A stretch of 64,000 nucleotides of DNA. It comes from Enterobacillus tribolii. Lineage in GTDB: Bacteria; Pseudomonadota; Gammaproteobacteria; Enterobacterales; Enterobacteriaceae. A program made the position numbers and the translations under genes. Shown one piece after another: positions 38,507 to 50,476 of this stretch; position 1 is the first letter of the stretch; each line of letters opens with the position of its first letter. Where the stretch lies: NCBI RefSeq assembly GCF_003363015.1, contig NZ_QRAP01000007.1, positions 248,001-312,000 on the forward strand, given 5' to 3'. The notes under the pieces were generated by a model. It saw nothing but the letters and a program-made list of their open reading frames with translations, ran no database searches and was not told the DNA's origin.

Positions 38507-40633
38507 ATGAAATCTCTGTTTGCCAGCACCGCACGCGGCCTTGAAGAGTTATTGAAAACCGAACTGGAAACGCTGGGCGCCCAGGAATGTAAGTTGACGC
38601 AGGGCGGCGTGTATTTCCAGGGCGACGAACGCCTGCTGTACCGCAGCCTGCTGTGGAGCCGGTTGGCGTCGCGTATTTTATTGCCGCTGGGTGAATTCAA
38701 GGTATACAGCGATTTGGATCTTTATCTGGGCGTACAGGCGGTCAACTGGCCGCAGGTATTCAGCGTGGATAAAACGTTCGCCGTGCATTTTACCGGCACC
38801 AATGATGAGATCCGCAACAGTCAGTACGGGGCGCTGAAGACCAAAGACGCCATCGTCGACGGCTTTATGCGTAAGCTGAACGTGCGTCCGGCCGTAGCAA
38901 AACAGAATCCCGACATTCGTATCAGCGTATTTTTACAGCGCGAAATGGCGACCGTTTATCTGGACCTGAGCGGCGAAGGTTTGCATCAGCGCGGTTACCG
39001 TGAAGGCACCGGCCAGGCGCCGCTGAAAGAAACGCTGGCCGCTGCGGTGGTGATGCGCTCCGGCTGGCAGCCGGGCACGCCGATGGTTGATCCGATGTGC
39101 GGCTCAGGAACCCTGTTAATTGAAGCCGCGATGATGGCCAGCGACAGGGCGCCGGGGTTGCGGCGTACACATTGGGGCTTCAGCGCCTGGCAGGGCCATG
39201 ATGAAGTCCTGTGGCGCGAGGTAATGGCCGAAGCGCAGGTGCGCGCCCGGCGCGGATTGCAGGAGACGACGTCGCGCTTTTTCGGTTTTGACGTTGATCG
39301 CCGGGTCATCGATCTGGCGCGCGCCAACGCCCGCCGGGCCGGCGTTGGCGAAGTGATCTCTTTTGAGGCCGGCGATGTCGCCCGTCTGCAAAATCCTCTG
39401 CCGCAGGGGCCGGTCGGCACCGTTGTCAGCAACCCGCCGTATGGCGAGCGCCTGGAGAGCGAACCGGCGCTGATCGCCCTGCACAGTACGCTGGGGCGGA
39501 TTATGAAAAGCGCGTTCGGCGGCTGGCAGCTCTCGTTGTTCAGCGCATCGCCCGAACTGCTGAGCTGCCTGCAACTGCGTGCTGAACGTCAGTTTAAGGC
39601 AAAAAATGGCCCGCTCGACTGCGTGCAAAAAAACTACCGCCTGGCGGCGGCGGAAGGGCGTGAGCATGTCGCTTCGGGCGAAATCGCTGCGGATTTTGCC
39701 AACCGTCTGCGTAAAAACCTGAAGAAGCTGGATAAATGGGCGAAGCAGGAGGGCATTGAATGTTACCGCATTTATGACGCCGATCTGCCGGAATATAACG
39801 TGGCTATCGATCGCTATGCCGACAAGGTTGTGGTGCAGGAGTATGCGCCGCCAAAAAGCGTCGATCCGCAGAAGGCCCGCCAGCGCCTGTTTGATATCAT
39901 CAGCGCAACGCTGAGCGTTCTTGCGCTCCCGACCGGCGCGCTGGTGCTGAAAACCCGCGAACGCCAGAAAGGGAAAAGCCAGTATGAGAAGCTGGCGCAG
40001 AAGGGCGACTTCTTCCAGGTAACGGAATACAACGCCCGTTTCTGGGTCAATCTGACCGACTATCTTGACACCGGGTTATTTCTCGATCACCGCATCGCCC
40101 GGCGTGAGCTGGGCAAAATGAGTAAAGGGAAGGATTTCCTCAATCTGTTCGCCTATACCGGTTCCGCCAGTGTGCACGCCGGGCTGGGCGGCGCGCGCAG
40201 CACCACGACGGTGGACATGTCACGCACCTATCTGGAGTGGGCGGAGCGCAATTTGCAGCTCAACGGGCTGTCCGGACGCCAGCACCGGCTGATTCAGGCC
40301 GATTGCCTGTCCTGGATGCGGGACTGCCGCGAGCAGTTTGATTTGATCTTCATCGATCCGCCGACCTTCTCCAACTCCAAGCGGATGGAAAATACCTTCG
40401 ACGTCCAGCGCGATCATCTGCAATTAATGGCGGATCTGCAGCGCATTTTGCGCCGCGGCGGCACCATTATGTTTTCGAATAACAAACGGGGATTCAAAAT
40501 GGATCTGGCCGGGCTGGCGGCGCTGGGGCTGAATGCCAGAGAGATCACCGCCAAAACCCTGTCGCCGGATTTCGCCCGTAATGCCCAGATTCACAACTGC
40601 TGGCTGATTACCCACGCCGGCGAGGAAAAATAA
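38507..40633 (+). CDS. rlmL: RlmKL, 23S rRNA m7G2069/m2G2445 bifunctional methyltransferase
   Basis: 708 residues from ATG 38507 (E. coli 702), the start that gives the conserved [17 protein letters not shown]. The frame opens 19 codons earlier but a promoter -10 lies there. The N-terminal THUMP domain and RlmL methyltransferase ([22 protein letters not shown]) make m2G2445; the C-terminal RlmK domain ([27 protein letters not shown]) makes m7G2069. Both act on helix 74 during 50S assembly. uup follows at four bases in the same direction, so they are probably co-transcribed. Confidence 0.96.
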   Translation: MKSLFASTARGLEELLKTELETLGAQECKLTQGGVYFQGDERLLYRSLLWSRLASRILLPLGEFKVYSDLDLYLGVQAVNWPQVFSVDKTFAVHFTGTNDEIRNSQYGALKTKDAIVDGFMRKLNVRPAVAKQNPDIRISVFLQREMATVYLDLSGEGLHQRGYREGTGQAPLKETLAAAVVMRSGWQPGTPMVDPMCGSGTLLIEAAMMASDRAPGLRRTHWGFSAWQGHDEVLWREVMAEAQVRARRGLQETTSRFFGFDVDRRVIDLARANARRAGVGEVISFEAGDVARLQNPLPQGPVGTVVSNPPYGERLESEPALIALHSTLGRIMKSAFGGWQLSLFSASPELLSCLQLRAERQFKAKNGPLDCVQKNYRLAAAEGREHVASGEIAADFANRLRKNLKKLDKWAKQEGIECYRIYDADLPEYNVAIDRYADKVVVQEYAPPKSVDPQKARQRLFDIISATLSVLALPTGALVLKTRERQKGKSQYEKLAQKGDFFQVTEYNARFWVNLTDYLDTGLFLDHRIARRELGKMSKGKDFLNLFAYTGSASVHAGLGGARSTTTVDMSRTYLEWAERNLQLNGLSGRQHRLIQADCLSWMRDCREQFDLIFIDPPTFSNSKRMENTFDVQRDHLQLMADLQRILRRGGTIMFSNNKRGFKMDLAGLAALGLNAREITAKTLSPDFARNAQIHNCWLITHAGEEK

Positions 40634-40637
40634 GTTT

Positions 40638-42545
<1,908 letters not shown>

Positions 42546-42715
42546 TTCAAGGTATGACGGTCAGATAAAAGCAGGGTAATCGCGTCGTTCGCGCCATCCC
42601 TCAGGAGGGCGCGCAGTCGTCGTCATATTGAGTGGGTTTCGCCGGATCGTCCGTGCCGCAGGGCATCATACCGTCCGGTGTTTTCATTATGCTGTTAATT
42701 TGAGGTGGAAAGGAA

Positions 42716-43969
42716 ATGTGTTCTGAACAGCATGGTGATCGCAGGGTTTTGTGCCCGCAGTGCGATATGTTGGTGGTGTTGCCTGTGCTCGACTGGGATA
42801 CCAAAGGGGTATGCCCGCGCTGCCATACCACGCTGAGCGCCTGCTGGCGGGAGCCGAACCGCCGTCCGGCGCTTTATGCCCTCAGCGCGCTGTTCATGCT
42901 GCTTTTAGCCAATTTGTTTCCCTTCGTGAACATGTCGGTTGCCGGCCTCAAAAGCAACATCCGGTTGATTGAAATTCCTTCCGTGCTGGTGGCGGAAAAT
43001 TACGCCTCCATGGCGACCATGTTTATGATTTTCGTCCAGCTGGTGCCGATCTTCTGCATGGTATCGATCGTGCTGCTCAGCCTGCGCGTGCCGCTGCCGG
43101 GCGCAATAAAACGCTTTATGGCGAAGGTCATGTTTCAATGCAAGACCTGGTGCATGGTGGAGATTTTTCTCGCCGGCGTGTTGGTCAGTTTTGTAAAGCT
43201 GATGTCATACGGCGACGTGGGCATCGGCACCAGCTTCATAGCTTACTGTATCTTCTGCCTGTTACAGGTGCGTGCGTTTCAGATCGTCGATCGCCGTGTG
43301 ATATGGGAAGACATCGCTCCGGCCCCCCGCCTGACCCTATCACTGGTGCCGGGAAAAACCGGCATACGGCAGGGGGTACGTTCCTGTGGCTGCTGTACTG
43401 CCATCTTACCTGCGGACCTCCCGGATTGCCCGCGCTGTGGAACCACCGGCCATGTAAGGCGCCGCAACAGCCTGCAGTGGACTCTGGCCCTGCTGGTGAC
43501 GTCCGTCATGCTTTATATTCCTGCCAATCTGATGCCGATCATGGTCACGGAAGCGTTGGGCAACAAGCTCAACTCAACCATTATGGCCGGGGTGATCATG
43601 ATGTGGGGGGACGGCTCATATCCGGTTGCCGCGGTGATTTTTATCGCCAGCATCATGGTGCCGACGCTGAAAATACTGGCTATCGCCTGGCTGTGCTGGG
43701 ATGCGAAATACGCTACGCGCGGCGACAGCGAGAGAATGCACTTTATCTATGAAATCGTGGAGTTTGTCGGACGCTGGTCGATGATTGACGTTTTTGTCAT
43801 CGCCGTTCTGTCCGCATTGGTACGAATGGGACAACTGATGAGTATTTACCCCGCAATCGGCGCGTTGCTGTTTGCCATGGTGGTTATTCTGACCATGATC
43901 GCAGCAATGGTATTTGACCCAAGACTGATTTGGGATCGGGAAAGAGAAAATAACAAGGAGCCGCATTAA
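42716..43969 (+). CDS. pqiA: PqiA, membrane component of the PqiABC lipid transport system
   Basis: 417 residues, the E. coli length. Two zinc-ribbon-like units (CPQCDML...CPRCHTTL near the N-terminus and CGCCTAILP...CPRCGTTG near residue 225) each precede a four-helix membrane bundle, giving eight TM segments. PqiA is the inner-membrane partner of the MCE protein PqiB. GGAAAGGAA precedes ATG 42716. In E. coli the operon responds to SoxRS and RpoS. The stop and the pqiB start share one base (TAATG). Confidence 0.95.
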   Translation: MCSEQHGDRRVLCPQCDMLVVLPVLDWDTKGVCPRCHTTLSACWREPNRRPALYALSALFMLLLANLFPFVNMSVAGLKSNIRLIEIPSVLVAENYASMATMFMIFVQLVPIFCMVSIVLLSLRVPLPGAIKRFMAKVMFQCKTWCMVEIFLAGVLVSFVKLMSYGDVGIGTSFIAYCIFCLLQVRAFQIVDRRVIWEDIAPAPRLTLSLVPGKTGIRQGVRSCGCCTAILPADLPDCPRCGTTGHVRRRNSLQWTLALLVTSVMLYIPANLMPIMVTEALGNKLNSTIMAGVIMMWGDGSYPVAAVIFIASIMVPTLKILAIAWLCWDAKYATRGDSERMHFIYEIVEFVGRWSMIDVFVIAVLSALVRMGQLMSIYPAIGALLFAMVVILTMIAAMVFDPRLIWDRERENNKEPH

Positions 43970-45612
43970 TGAGCAATCATGATGAAAGCGTGGCGAAGAT
44001 AGAGAAAATCAAACGCTGGTCACCCGTTTGGATTGTGCCTATCGTGACTGCGCTGATCGGCGCCTGGATTATTTTTTATCACTTCAGCCATCAGGGACCG
44101 GAAGTCACCCTGACGACCACCAATGCGGAAGGACTGGTGGGCGGAAAAACGGCGATAAAAAGCCGCAGCGTGGATGTCGGCCTGGTAGAGAGCGTTACGC
44201 TGAGCGATAACCTGAGTCAGGTTATCGTCAAAGCCCGGCTGAATTCCGGCATGGAAAAGCTGTTACGTAAAGACAGCGTGTTCTGGGTCGTGAAGCCGCA
44301 GGTAGGCCGCGAAGGCGTCTCCGGGCTGGGGACGTTGTTGTCCGGCGCCTATATTGAGCTGCAGCCCGGTAATGACCGGCAGAGCGAAGAAAACTTCCGC
44401 CTGCTGGAACAACCTCCGCTGGCGTCTCCCGATGCCAAAGGCATCCGCGTAACGCTGGAAAGCGCGCAGTCAGGGCAGCTTGCTCCCGGCGATCCGGTGT
44501 TGTTCCGCGGCCTGCGGGTGGGAACGGTGGAGACCAGCCAGTTTGACACGGATAAACGCATCATGCGTTACCAACTGTTTGTCACTTCGCCGTACGACTC
44601 GTTGGTCACCACAAACGTACGTTTCTGGCTGGACAGCGGTATCGCGTTTGACATGTCCTCTGCCGGTATGCGCGTTGAGATGGGGTCGCTGACCACGCTG
44701 TTCAGCGGCGGCGTGAGTTTTGATGTCCCGCAGGGATGGGATCTGGGCGAGAAAACGCAGAATCAGGCGGTTTATCAGCTGTTCGCTAATTCCCAGAGCA
44801 TCCAGGACTCCCTGTACAGCGATCATAAAGATGTCGTGATGTTCTTCAGTGACTCCATTCGCGGCCTGCAGGCCGGTGCACCGGTGGAATTCCGCGGTAT
44901 CCGTCTGGGGACGGTGGCTCAGGTGCCTTATCTGATCAAAGGAACGGTGCAAAAGCTGGATTCTAATTACCGTATCCCGGTTCTGGTGCGCATTGAGCCG
45001 GATCGTATTCAGAAGAAGGTCGGCGACAAGATGGACGTATTACAGACGCTGCTGAAGGCGACTGAGCACGATAATCTGCGCGCATCCCTGAAATCAGGCA
45101 ACCTGTTGACCGGGGCATTGTACATCGACCTCGATTTCTATCCTCAGGCCAAGCCCTGGAGCGGCGATAAAGTGGCCGGCGGATACCCTGTCGTGCCGAC
45201 GGTCAGCGGCGGTCTGGCGCAGATGCAGCAAAAACTGACCGGCGTGCTGGATAAGATCAACAACCTTCCGCTGGAACCGATGTTGACCGAAGCGACCAAT
45301 ACGCTGAAAGAAAGCCAGGCGGCAATGGCGAAGACACAGAAAACCGTGGATTCACTCAACGCGATTCTTGCCAGCAAAGAAATGCAGTCGTTGCCGCAGG
45401 ATATGCAGAAGACATTGCAGGAGCTTAACCGCAGCCTGAAAGGCTTCCAGCCGGGGTCGCCGGCATATAACAAGATGCTGGGCGACATGCAGCGTTTGGA
45501 TCAGGTATTGCGCGATCTGCAACCGGTGCTGAAGACCCTGAATGAGAAAAGTAATGCGTTGGTGTTCGAAGCGCCGGCGGGTAAAGATCCTCAGCCGAAG
45601 AGGGCTAAATGA
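43969..45612 (+). CDS. pqiB: PqiB, MCE-family tunnel protein
   Basis: 547 residues (E. coli 546). One N-terminal TM (about 18-36, PVWIVPIVTALIGAWIIFYH) anchors it in the inner membrane; three MCE domains follow (starting near 46, 160 and 290, each with a G-x-P-V-x-F/R-G-(I/L)-x-x-G-x-V pattern), then a C-terminal coiled coil (about 430-530). PqiB hexamers form a syringe-like lipid conduit spanning the periplasm. Overlaps pqiA by one base and pqiC by four. Confidence 0.95.
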   Translation: MSNHDESVAKIEKIKRWSPVWIVPIVTALIGAWIIFYHFSHQGPEVTLTTTNAEGLVGGKTAIKSRSVDVGLVESVTLSDNLSQVIVKARLNSGMEKLLRKDSVFWVVKPQVGREGVSGLGTLLSGAYIELQPGNDRQSEENFRLLEQPPLASPDAKGIRVTLESAQSGQLAPGDPVLFRGLRVGTVETSQFDTDKRIMRYQLFVTSPYDSLVTTNVRFWLDSGIAFDMSSAGMRVEMGSLTTLFSGGVSFDVPQGWDLGEKTQNQAVYQLFANSQSIQDSLYSDHKDVVMFFSDSIRGLQAGAPVEFRGIRLGTVAQVPYLIKGTVQKLDSNYRIPVLVRIEPDRIQKKVGDKMDVLQTLLKATEHDNLRASLKSGNLLTGALYIDLDFYPQAKPWSGDKVAGGYPVVPTVSGGLAQMQQKLTGVLDKINNLPLEPMLTEATNTLKESQAAMAKTQKTVDSLNAILASKEMQSLPQDMQKTLQELNRSLKGFQPGSPAYNKMLGDMQRLDQVLRDLQPVLKTLNEKSNALVFEAPAGKDPQPKRAK

Positions 45613-46175
45613 TGAAAAGATGGATTATCGCAGCAACGGTGTTGCTGCTTGCAGGCTGTAGCGGCAGCGCCAATAAGTCATACTACCAGCTGCCCGCGGC
45701 GACGGGCGCGGTAACGGCGGTGGCCGGGCAGGATACGGGCCGCCAGCTGTGGCTGGAGCATGTGGCCGTTGCGGACTATCTGGGGGGGAATGGCGTGGTG
45801 TATCAGACGAATGACGTTCAGTATGTCATCGCGTCTAACAACCTGTGGGCCAGCCCGCTGGAACAGCAGTTGCAGCAGACGATGCTGTCGAATCTGAGCG
45901 CGATGCTGCCCGGCTGGATCGTCACGGGGCAATCGCTCGGCGCGGATCAGGACGTGCTGAATATCACGGTGACCGGTTTCCACGGGCGCTATGACGGCAA
46001 GGCGGTGATAAGCGGCTCCTGGGTGCTGAACCACAAAGGAACGCTGACCCGCCGCGCTTTCAACCTGGAGGTTGCGCAACCGCAGGACGGCTATGACGCC
46101 CTGGTTCGCGCGCTGGCGGAAGGGTGGCAGCGTGAGGCGGGGCAAATCGCCACACAGTTGGCGGCTATTCGCTGA
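45609..46175 (+). CDS. pqiC: PqiC, outer-membrane lipoprotein of the Pqi system
   Basis: 188 residues. Lipoprotein signal with lipobox LLAG-C at about residues 14-18 (Cys18); the residue after Cys is Ser, so outer-membrane sorting is expected. DUF330/ABC-type transport auxiliary fold with YYQLP, EHVAVADYLGGNGVVYQ and the NLWASPLEQQL block. It docks the PqiB needle at the outer membrane. The ATG overlaps the pqiB stop; a second ATG follows immediately. Formerly ymbA. Confidence 0.94.
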   Translation: MMKRWIIAATVLLLAGCSGSANKSYYQLPAATGAVTAVAGQDTGRQLWLEHVAVADYLGGNGVVYQTNDVQYVIASNNLWASPLEQQLQQTMLSNLSAMLPGWIVTGQSLGADQDVLNITVTGFHGRYDGKAVISGSWVLNHKGTLTRRAFNLEVAQPQDGYDALVRALAEGWQREAGQIATQLAAIR

Positions 46176-46205
46176 CGCTTAATCTTTTTTCTGCTTTCTT
46201 GTTCT

Positions 46206-46236
46206 CCCGCAGCATAAAACATGCTGCGGGTTTTTT
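46206..46236 (+). terminator. Terminator of pqiABC
   Basis: 10-bp stem CCCGCAGCAT/ATGCTGCGGG (46206-46215, 46221-46230), AAAAC loop, T6. Confidence 0.92.
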
Positions 46237-46433
46237 ATATATGACAAATAGTTAGGATAATCTTCATTTATTTTTTCGTTTTTCCTTCCCGCCGATAGCC
46301 TACAATTGTGACATTGGTATGAATTTTGAGCATTGACCCGATCGCTAAAAAAAGCTATTCGTTAAGGGTGGCGGCAACGGCAAGCGCCGTCATTGTTTTC
46401 TTTCCACCAGAATCAAAATGAGGGAAAAAAGGC

Positions 46434-46601
46434 ATGAAGAGACAAAAACGCGATCGTCTTGAGCGGGCTCAATCGAGAGGGTACCAGGCTGGCATTTTGG
46501 GGCGTCCTAAAGACATTTGCCCTTATCAGTCACTGGATGCCCGTTCTCACTGGCTGGGAGGCTGGCGGAAGGCCATGGAAGACAGGGTCGTAATGGCATA
46601 A
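46434..46601 (+). CDS. rmf: Ribosome modulation factor
   Basis: 55 residues, the same length as E. coli RMF and nearly identical in pattern (MKRQKRDRLERAQSRGYQAG at the start, LGGWR and EDRVVMA at the end). RMF joins 70S ribosomes into inactive 100S dimers in stationary phase. ATG 46434 follows AGGGAAAAAAGGC. In E. coli it is growth-rate and ppGpp controlled; the 260-base upstream gap holds no gene and only a tentative -10 (TACAAT near 46301). A strong terminator follows. Confidence 0.97.
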   Translation: MKRQKRDRLERAQSRGYQAGILGRPKDICPYQSLDARSHWLGGWRKAMEDRVVMA

Positions 46602-46638
46602 TGTAGTAGGCCTTCCCAAAAATAAAGACGAACGTTTG

Positions 46639-46663
46639 ACCTCCGCTGCGGCGGAGGTTTTTT
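46639..46663 (+). terminator. Terminator of rmf
   Basis: 8-bp stem ACCTCCGC/GCGGAGGT (46639-46646, 46651-46658) with TGCG loop and T6. Confidence 0.92.
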
Positions 46664-46942
46664 ATGGGAAATATCTGCAAAATATATACATTAATTCTAT
46701 ATTTCTATTCTTGGTATTTGAGCTTTATATTGTAAAAAAATAAAAAAATGTCTTTATTAGAGTTTTATAAAAAATTAGTCTATTATTTTATTTGGTCGGT
46801 CTGATAATAATCAGCGTGAATGGTATTTTATAAATACAATGACTATACAAATAGATGTTGACCTACTTTTCTAGAGAAATTAAACATCGACAGATGTCAT
46901 CTCTATTTTCCTATATTTTTATGGACATATATCGGGAAATTT
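46664..46942. promoter_or_regulatory. Very AT-rich region upstream of the LysR-type gene
   Basis: About 280 bases with long A/T tracts, unlike the surrounding DNA, and no gene. An inverted repeat CTGAT-AATA-ATCAG (46801-46814) could be an operator. The composition is of the kind bound by H-NS, which is inference. Confidence 0.45.
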
Positions 46943-47881
46943 ATGGATTACAGCTCACATAATGACGGACTAAAGCTGCTGAGACGATTCGATATGAATT
47001 TGCTTACCATTTTTGAGGCGGTTTATGCTTACAAAAGTGTCAGCAAAGCAGCGGAGGCCCTTGGGATGACGTCACCAGCCGTGAGTCAGAGCATCCAGCG
47101 TCTGCGGGGTTATTTCCCGGACCCCTTGTTTATCCGCATCGGCAAAGGCATCTCGCCGACGGTCTATGCAGATAGTTTACACAGTAATATTAAAAGCAGT
47201 CTTATTGATATCATCGGTATATTCAGCACCAAGAATGAATCAAACCGTACGCTGGTCATATGGAGTGAGCCTTATCTCGGTGTGCTTTTATTATCTTCGG
47301 TTTGTGAACTGTTTGAACAAAGTACTAATTTTCATTGTCAGATTTTACATCGCCCGCTGCCGGAAAAAGATAATGGTGCAGAAGAAGCATTAATGTATCA
47401 CCGTGCTGATATTATTTTTGATACCAAGGCGACTTATAGCCCGGGCATTGAAGTAGAAAATGTTTATTCTGACAAAATGGTCGCGGTATGCCGTACGGAT
47501 CATCCGAGAATAAAAGATCGGTTGACCGTAGATATGCTTCAGGATGAAAAACAGGTTTTTCTTAACCGGACCTCAATGAAAATGGCGTCTGCGGAACAGG
47601 GCGATTCGTTCAAAGGCGCAGAGACAGCCTTCAGCACTTATTCGCTGATGACCTCCTTGTCGGTGATTGAGTCAACGGACTATGTCGGTTTCTTCCCGTT
47701 AACGCTGGTAAATAAGATGCAGCCCGCGTTTCGTATCCGGCAAATTGAGTGCGATTTTGAACTGGGTGACTACGAGATATATATGTCATACAGCAAAAAA
47801 GCGATGCAGGATCGGTTATTGCTGATGTTGCTGAACATGATTCGCCGCAGGTTGGCGTCGATGAATGCGCAGGAGCGTTAA
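46943..47881 (+). CDS. LysR-type transcriptional regulator (LeuO/YbeF-like)
   Basis: 312 residues. N-terminal winged HTH (about 18-77): MNLLTIFEAVYAYKSVSKAAEALGMTSPAVSQSIQRLR, with the D-P-L-F-I-R-x-G-x-G-I-x-P-T segment that marks the LeuO/YbdO/YbeF/NodD branch. A periplasmic-binding-protein-like effector domain follows (about 98-300). Codon use is more AT-rich than in neighbouring genes. ATG 46943 has GGGA six bases upstream. The gene is not present between rmf and fabA in E. coli, so it is a lineage-specific insertion. No adjacent target gene reveals its role. Confidence 0.88.
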   Translation: MDYSSHNDGLKLLRRFDMNLLTIFEAVYAYKSVSKAAEALGMTSPAVSQSIQRLRGYFPDPLFIRIGKGISPTVYADSLHSNIKSSLIDIIGIFSTKNESNRTLVIWSEPYLGVLLLSSVCELFEQSTNFHCQILHRPLPEKDNGAEEALMYHRADIIFDTKATYSPGIEVENVYSDKMVAVCRTDHPRIKDRLTVDMLQDEKQVFLNRTSMKMASAEQGDSFKGAETAFSTYSLMTSLSVIESTDYVGFFPLTLVNKMQPAFRIRQIECDFELGDYEIYMSYSKKAMQDRLLLMLLNMIRRRLASMNAQER

Positions 47882-47895
47882 GAACAGAGAAGAGC

Positions 47896-47918
47896 AGCGC
47901 GGTGATGAATACCGCGCT
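47896..47918. terminator. Stem-loop after the LysR-type gene
   Basis: 8-bp stem AGCGCGGT/ACCGCGCT (47896-47903, 47911-47918), seven-base loop, between convergent lysR-type gene and fabA; no clear T run. Confidence 0.45.
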
Positions 47919-47936
47919 ATAGGGGCAGATAAAGGA

Positions 47937-48455
47937 TTAGAAACTGCTGGTATCTTTAAATAACCCGACCTTCAGATCGCTGGCAGTATAAATCACGCGG
48001 CCATCAACCAATACTTCACCATCGGCAATACCCATGATCAGGCGACGGTTTACAACACGCTTGAAGTTAATACGGTAGGTAACTTTTTTCGCGCTGGGGA
48101 GAATCTGGCCGGCAAATTTTACTTCGCCAACGCCGAGCGCACGTCCTTTTCCTTCGCCGCCCAACCAGCCGAGGTAGAAACCAACCAGTTGCCACATGGC
48201 ATCAAGGCCGAGACAGCCAGGCATAACGGGATCGCCGATAAAATGGCACTTGAAGAACCACAGGTCCGGATTGATGTCGAATTCGGCCTCAACGTAGCCT
48301 TTGTTGTGGCTGCCGCCGTCTTCGGTCATCTTGATAATGCGGTCCATCATCAGCATATTGCCCGCCGGTAACGGCGGTCCGCCGGCGCCGAACAGCTCAC
48401 CGCGCCCGGAGGCTTCAAGGTCTTCTTTCGTATAGGATTCGCGTTTATCTACCAT
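47937..48455 (-). CDS. fabA: 3-hydroxydecanoyl-ACP dehydratase/isomerase
   Basis: 172 residues, identical in length to E. coli FabA. Catalytic His71 ([11 protein letters not shown]) and Asp85 (LGLDAMWQ) of the hot-dog fold are present. It dehydrates 3-hydroxydecanoyl-ACP and isomerises trans-2 to cis-3-decenoyl-ACP, the entry to unsaturated fatty acids. A FabR-like palindrome lies 38-55 bases upstream of the start. Confidence 0.98.
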   Translation of the reverse strand: MVDKRESYTKEDLEASGRGELFGAGGPPLPAGNMLMMDRIIKMTEDGGSHNKGYVEAEFDINPDLWFFKCHFIGDPVMPGCLGLDAMWQLVGFYLGWLGGEGKGRALGVGEVKFAGQILPSAKKVTYRINFKRVVNRRLIMGIADGEVLVDGRVIYTASDLKVGLFKDTSSF

Positions 48456-48492
48456 AATTCTCGTAAGCCTTATTAAGTTAAGGGGGCATCTT

Positions 48493-48510
48493 AGCTAACG
48501 GGTGTACGCT
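48493..48510 (-). promoter_or_regulatory. FabR-like operator upstream of fabA
   Basis: Minus strand AGCGTACACCCGTTAGCT is an imperfect 18-bp palindrome close to the E. coli fabA FabR box as I recall it (AGCGTACA-N2-TGTTCGCT type). FabR represses fabA and fabB when unsaturated acyl-ACP is abundant. No FadR site was recognised. Confidence 0.55.
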
Positions 48511-48522
48511 GAACAACTCCGA

Positions 48523-50268
48523 TCAGCCGCGGCCGATTCCGGTTAACAGGCGTAACAGCCAAGGTATTTGCCTTTTATCTGGTTGATTATGCAAAGCAAT
48601 CCGTTCCTGAATTGCACCGATCAAGCAAGGGCCGTTGTCGCTGTTGTACGCGACGCCGGTCAGAATCGGCAGGGCATCAGCGGCATTTTCCACCGCCCAC
48701 AGATGAAACTGACCGGCTTTAACCGCCTCAATCACATCGTCCTGCAAACAGAGATGACGCAGATTGGTAAGCGGCAGAATGACACCCTGAGAGCCGCTTA
48801 AGCCACGCCGGCGACAGATGTCAAAGAAACCTTCAATCTTTTCATTTACGCCGCCGATAGGCTGGACGTGACCAAACTGGTCAACGGAGCCCGTAACGGC
48901 GATTTCCTGGCTCAGCGGCTGCTGCGACAGCGCGCTAATCAGCGCACACAGCTCGGCCAGGGAGGCGCTGTCGCCGTCAACCTCGCCATAGGATTGCTCA
49001 AACACCAGCGAGGCCGAGAAGGGAAGCTGTTGTTCCAGCTCCAGTTCGGAGATCAAAAAAGCCTGCATGATCATCATGCCTTTGGCATGAATATTCCCGC
49101 CCAGTTCGGCCTTGCGCTCCACGTCGGTAAATTCCCCGTCCCCCAGATGCACCACGCAACTGATGCGCGATGGTTCGCCGACCATCGTCGGATGCCCGGG
49201 ATATTCGAGTACGGAGAGACCGTTGATTTGCCCGACCACTGCACCTTCGGTCTCAATCAGGATCTGACCCAGCTCAATTTCATCGTGCAGGCGCTCCGGC
49301 AGATATCCTTCACGCCAGCGGCGCGCTTCCTGCGCGGCATTGAGGGCCGCAGCATCCAGGATATTATCAGCACAGGCAGCCGTCTCTTTGAGAATACGGG
49401 CGATCCAGGACGGGCTGAGCGGCAGTACGCTTTGATCGCTGATTGCCCGGTTAGCGCACCTGACCAGCGCCGGCCAGATGTCGGCCGCCAGCGGCGGCAA
49501 ACGATGCTCGCGGGCAATGGTCGTTACCAGTTGACACCAGCGTGTCATTTCTTCTTCGCCGATCAGCGGCATGTCGGCTTCAAACTCACCGTAAACGGCG
49601 GCACCGCTTAATTCCGGTTCCATATCCTGAAGCGCGCCCAGCTCTTCCCGGTCGCTGACCAGAATAATTTTCAGGTCGACAGGCATGTTGGGAACGGAAA
49701 TCGGAAGAGGGCGTGTTTCATCAGGCGAATGCCAGATAAAGGTCCCGCTAATGACGATTTGTTTCAGGCGCAACCACATCAGCGGCTGCGAGAGCAAGGC
49801 ACGCAGCGAAAGGATCAGCACGCCGCCGTTTACCTGATGGACCAGGCCTGGCTCAAGGGTAAACCGGCCGTCATGACACCGTACGGCGCCAAACAACTGT
49901 TCAGGCTCTACCCATTCAGCAAACATCACGCGCTGACGGGCGGCGAAATTATCGCTCTCATGCTCTGCCGGCATGATGCTGATGTGAGTGCCATCAATAT
50001 GGTACTGACTGCCGCGACAACCGGACTCCGGCATCATTTCATTCACCGCACGGCTCAGCAGCGCGTAATGCTCGCGGGTTTCATCGGCTTTGACCATCAT
50101 AAAACGCGATGGGGACAACGGATGGCAGAAATGGCGCAACGCGTTTTCCAGTCGCGGCTGATATTCCGAAAAAGTGATGGGCGGGGCAGCATCAGCGGCG
50201 TCAAACACGGAGAGGTAAGGCGCCGTGTCGGGCAGTAAGGATTGCCAGTCGAGTCTATAATTGCTCAA
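48523..50268 (-). CDS. ycbZ: YcbZ, Lon-related putative protease
   Basis: 581 residues (E. coli 586). The C-terminal third is a Lon (S16) protease domain: Ser434 in GDSASLAELCALIS and Lys477 in IGGVNEKIEGFF, 43 residues apart exactly as Ser679-Lys722 in E. coli Lon. The N-terminal part is a degenerate AAA-like region without a clear Walker A motif (LVHQVNGGVLILSLRALL stands where a Walker B-like segment would be). Substrates are unknown; E. coli YcbZ has been linked to ribosome assembly or translation. Divergent from matP. Confidence 0.92.
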   Translation of the reverse strand: MSNYRLDWQSLLPDTAPYLSVFDAADAAPPITFSEYQPRLENALRHFCHPLSPSRFMMVKADETREHYALLSRAVNEMMPESGCRGSQYHIDGTHISIMPAEHESDNFAARQRVMFAEWVEPEQLFGAVRCHDGRFTLEPGLVHQVNGGVLILSLRALLSQPLMWLRLKQIVISGTFIWHSPDETRPLPISVPNMPVDLKIILVSDREELGALQDMEPELSGAAVYGEFEADMPLIGEEEMTRWCQLVTTIAREHRLPPLAADIWPALVRCANRAISDQSVLPLSPSWIARILKETAACADNILDAAALNAAQEARRWREGYLPERLHDEIELGQILIETEGAVVGQINGLSVLEYPGHPTMVGEPSRISCVVHLGDGEFTDVERKAELGGNIHAKGMMIMQAFLISELELEQQLPFSASLVFEQSYGEVDGDSASLAELCALISALSQQPLSQEIAVTGSVDQFGHVQPIGGVNEKIEGFFDICRRRGLSGSQGVILPLTNLRHLCLQDDVIEAVKAGQFHLWAVENAADALPILTGVAYNSDNGPCLIGAIQERIALHNQPDKRQIPWLLRLLTGIGRG

Positions 50269-50476
50269 AGTCGTCAGGTCAGTATATTAATCAGTAAATA
50301 AAGGGAGGATTATACAAGATTCCGTACCGCTGCACAGGGACAAACGTGTTGCGCGTGACGCGGGAGGATTTCTTGCATTGATTATAAAAACAACGTGTTT
50401 TCATGGTTGACACTCTGCAAAACCGCAAAAAGTTGTTATTCTTATTGAAAGTTACCGCGTCACGGGTGCATATGCC

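Noticed and set aside
42589-42612. GC-rich inverted repeat after uup
   Set aside because: No T run and ambiguous pairing; not strong enough to call a terminator.
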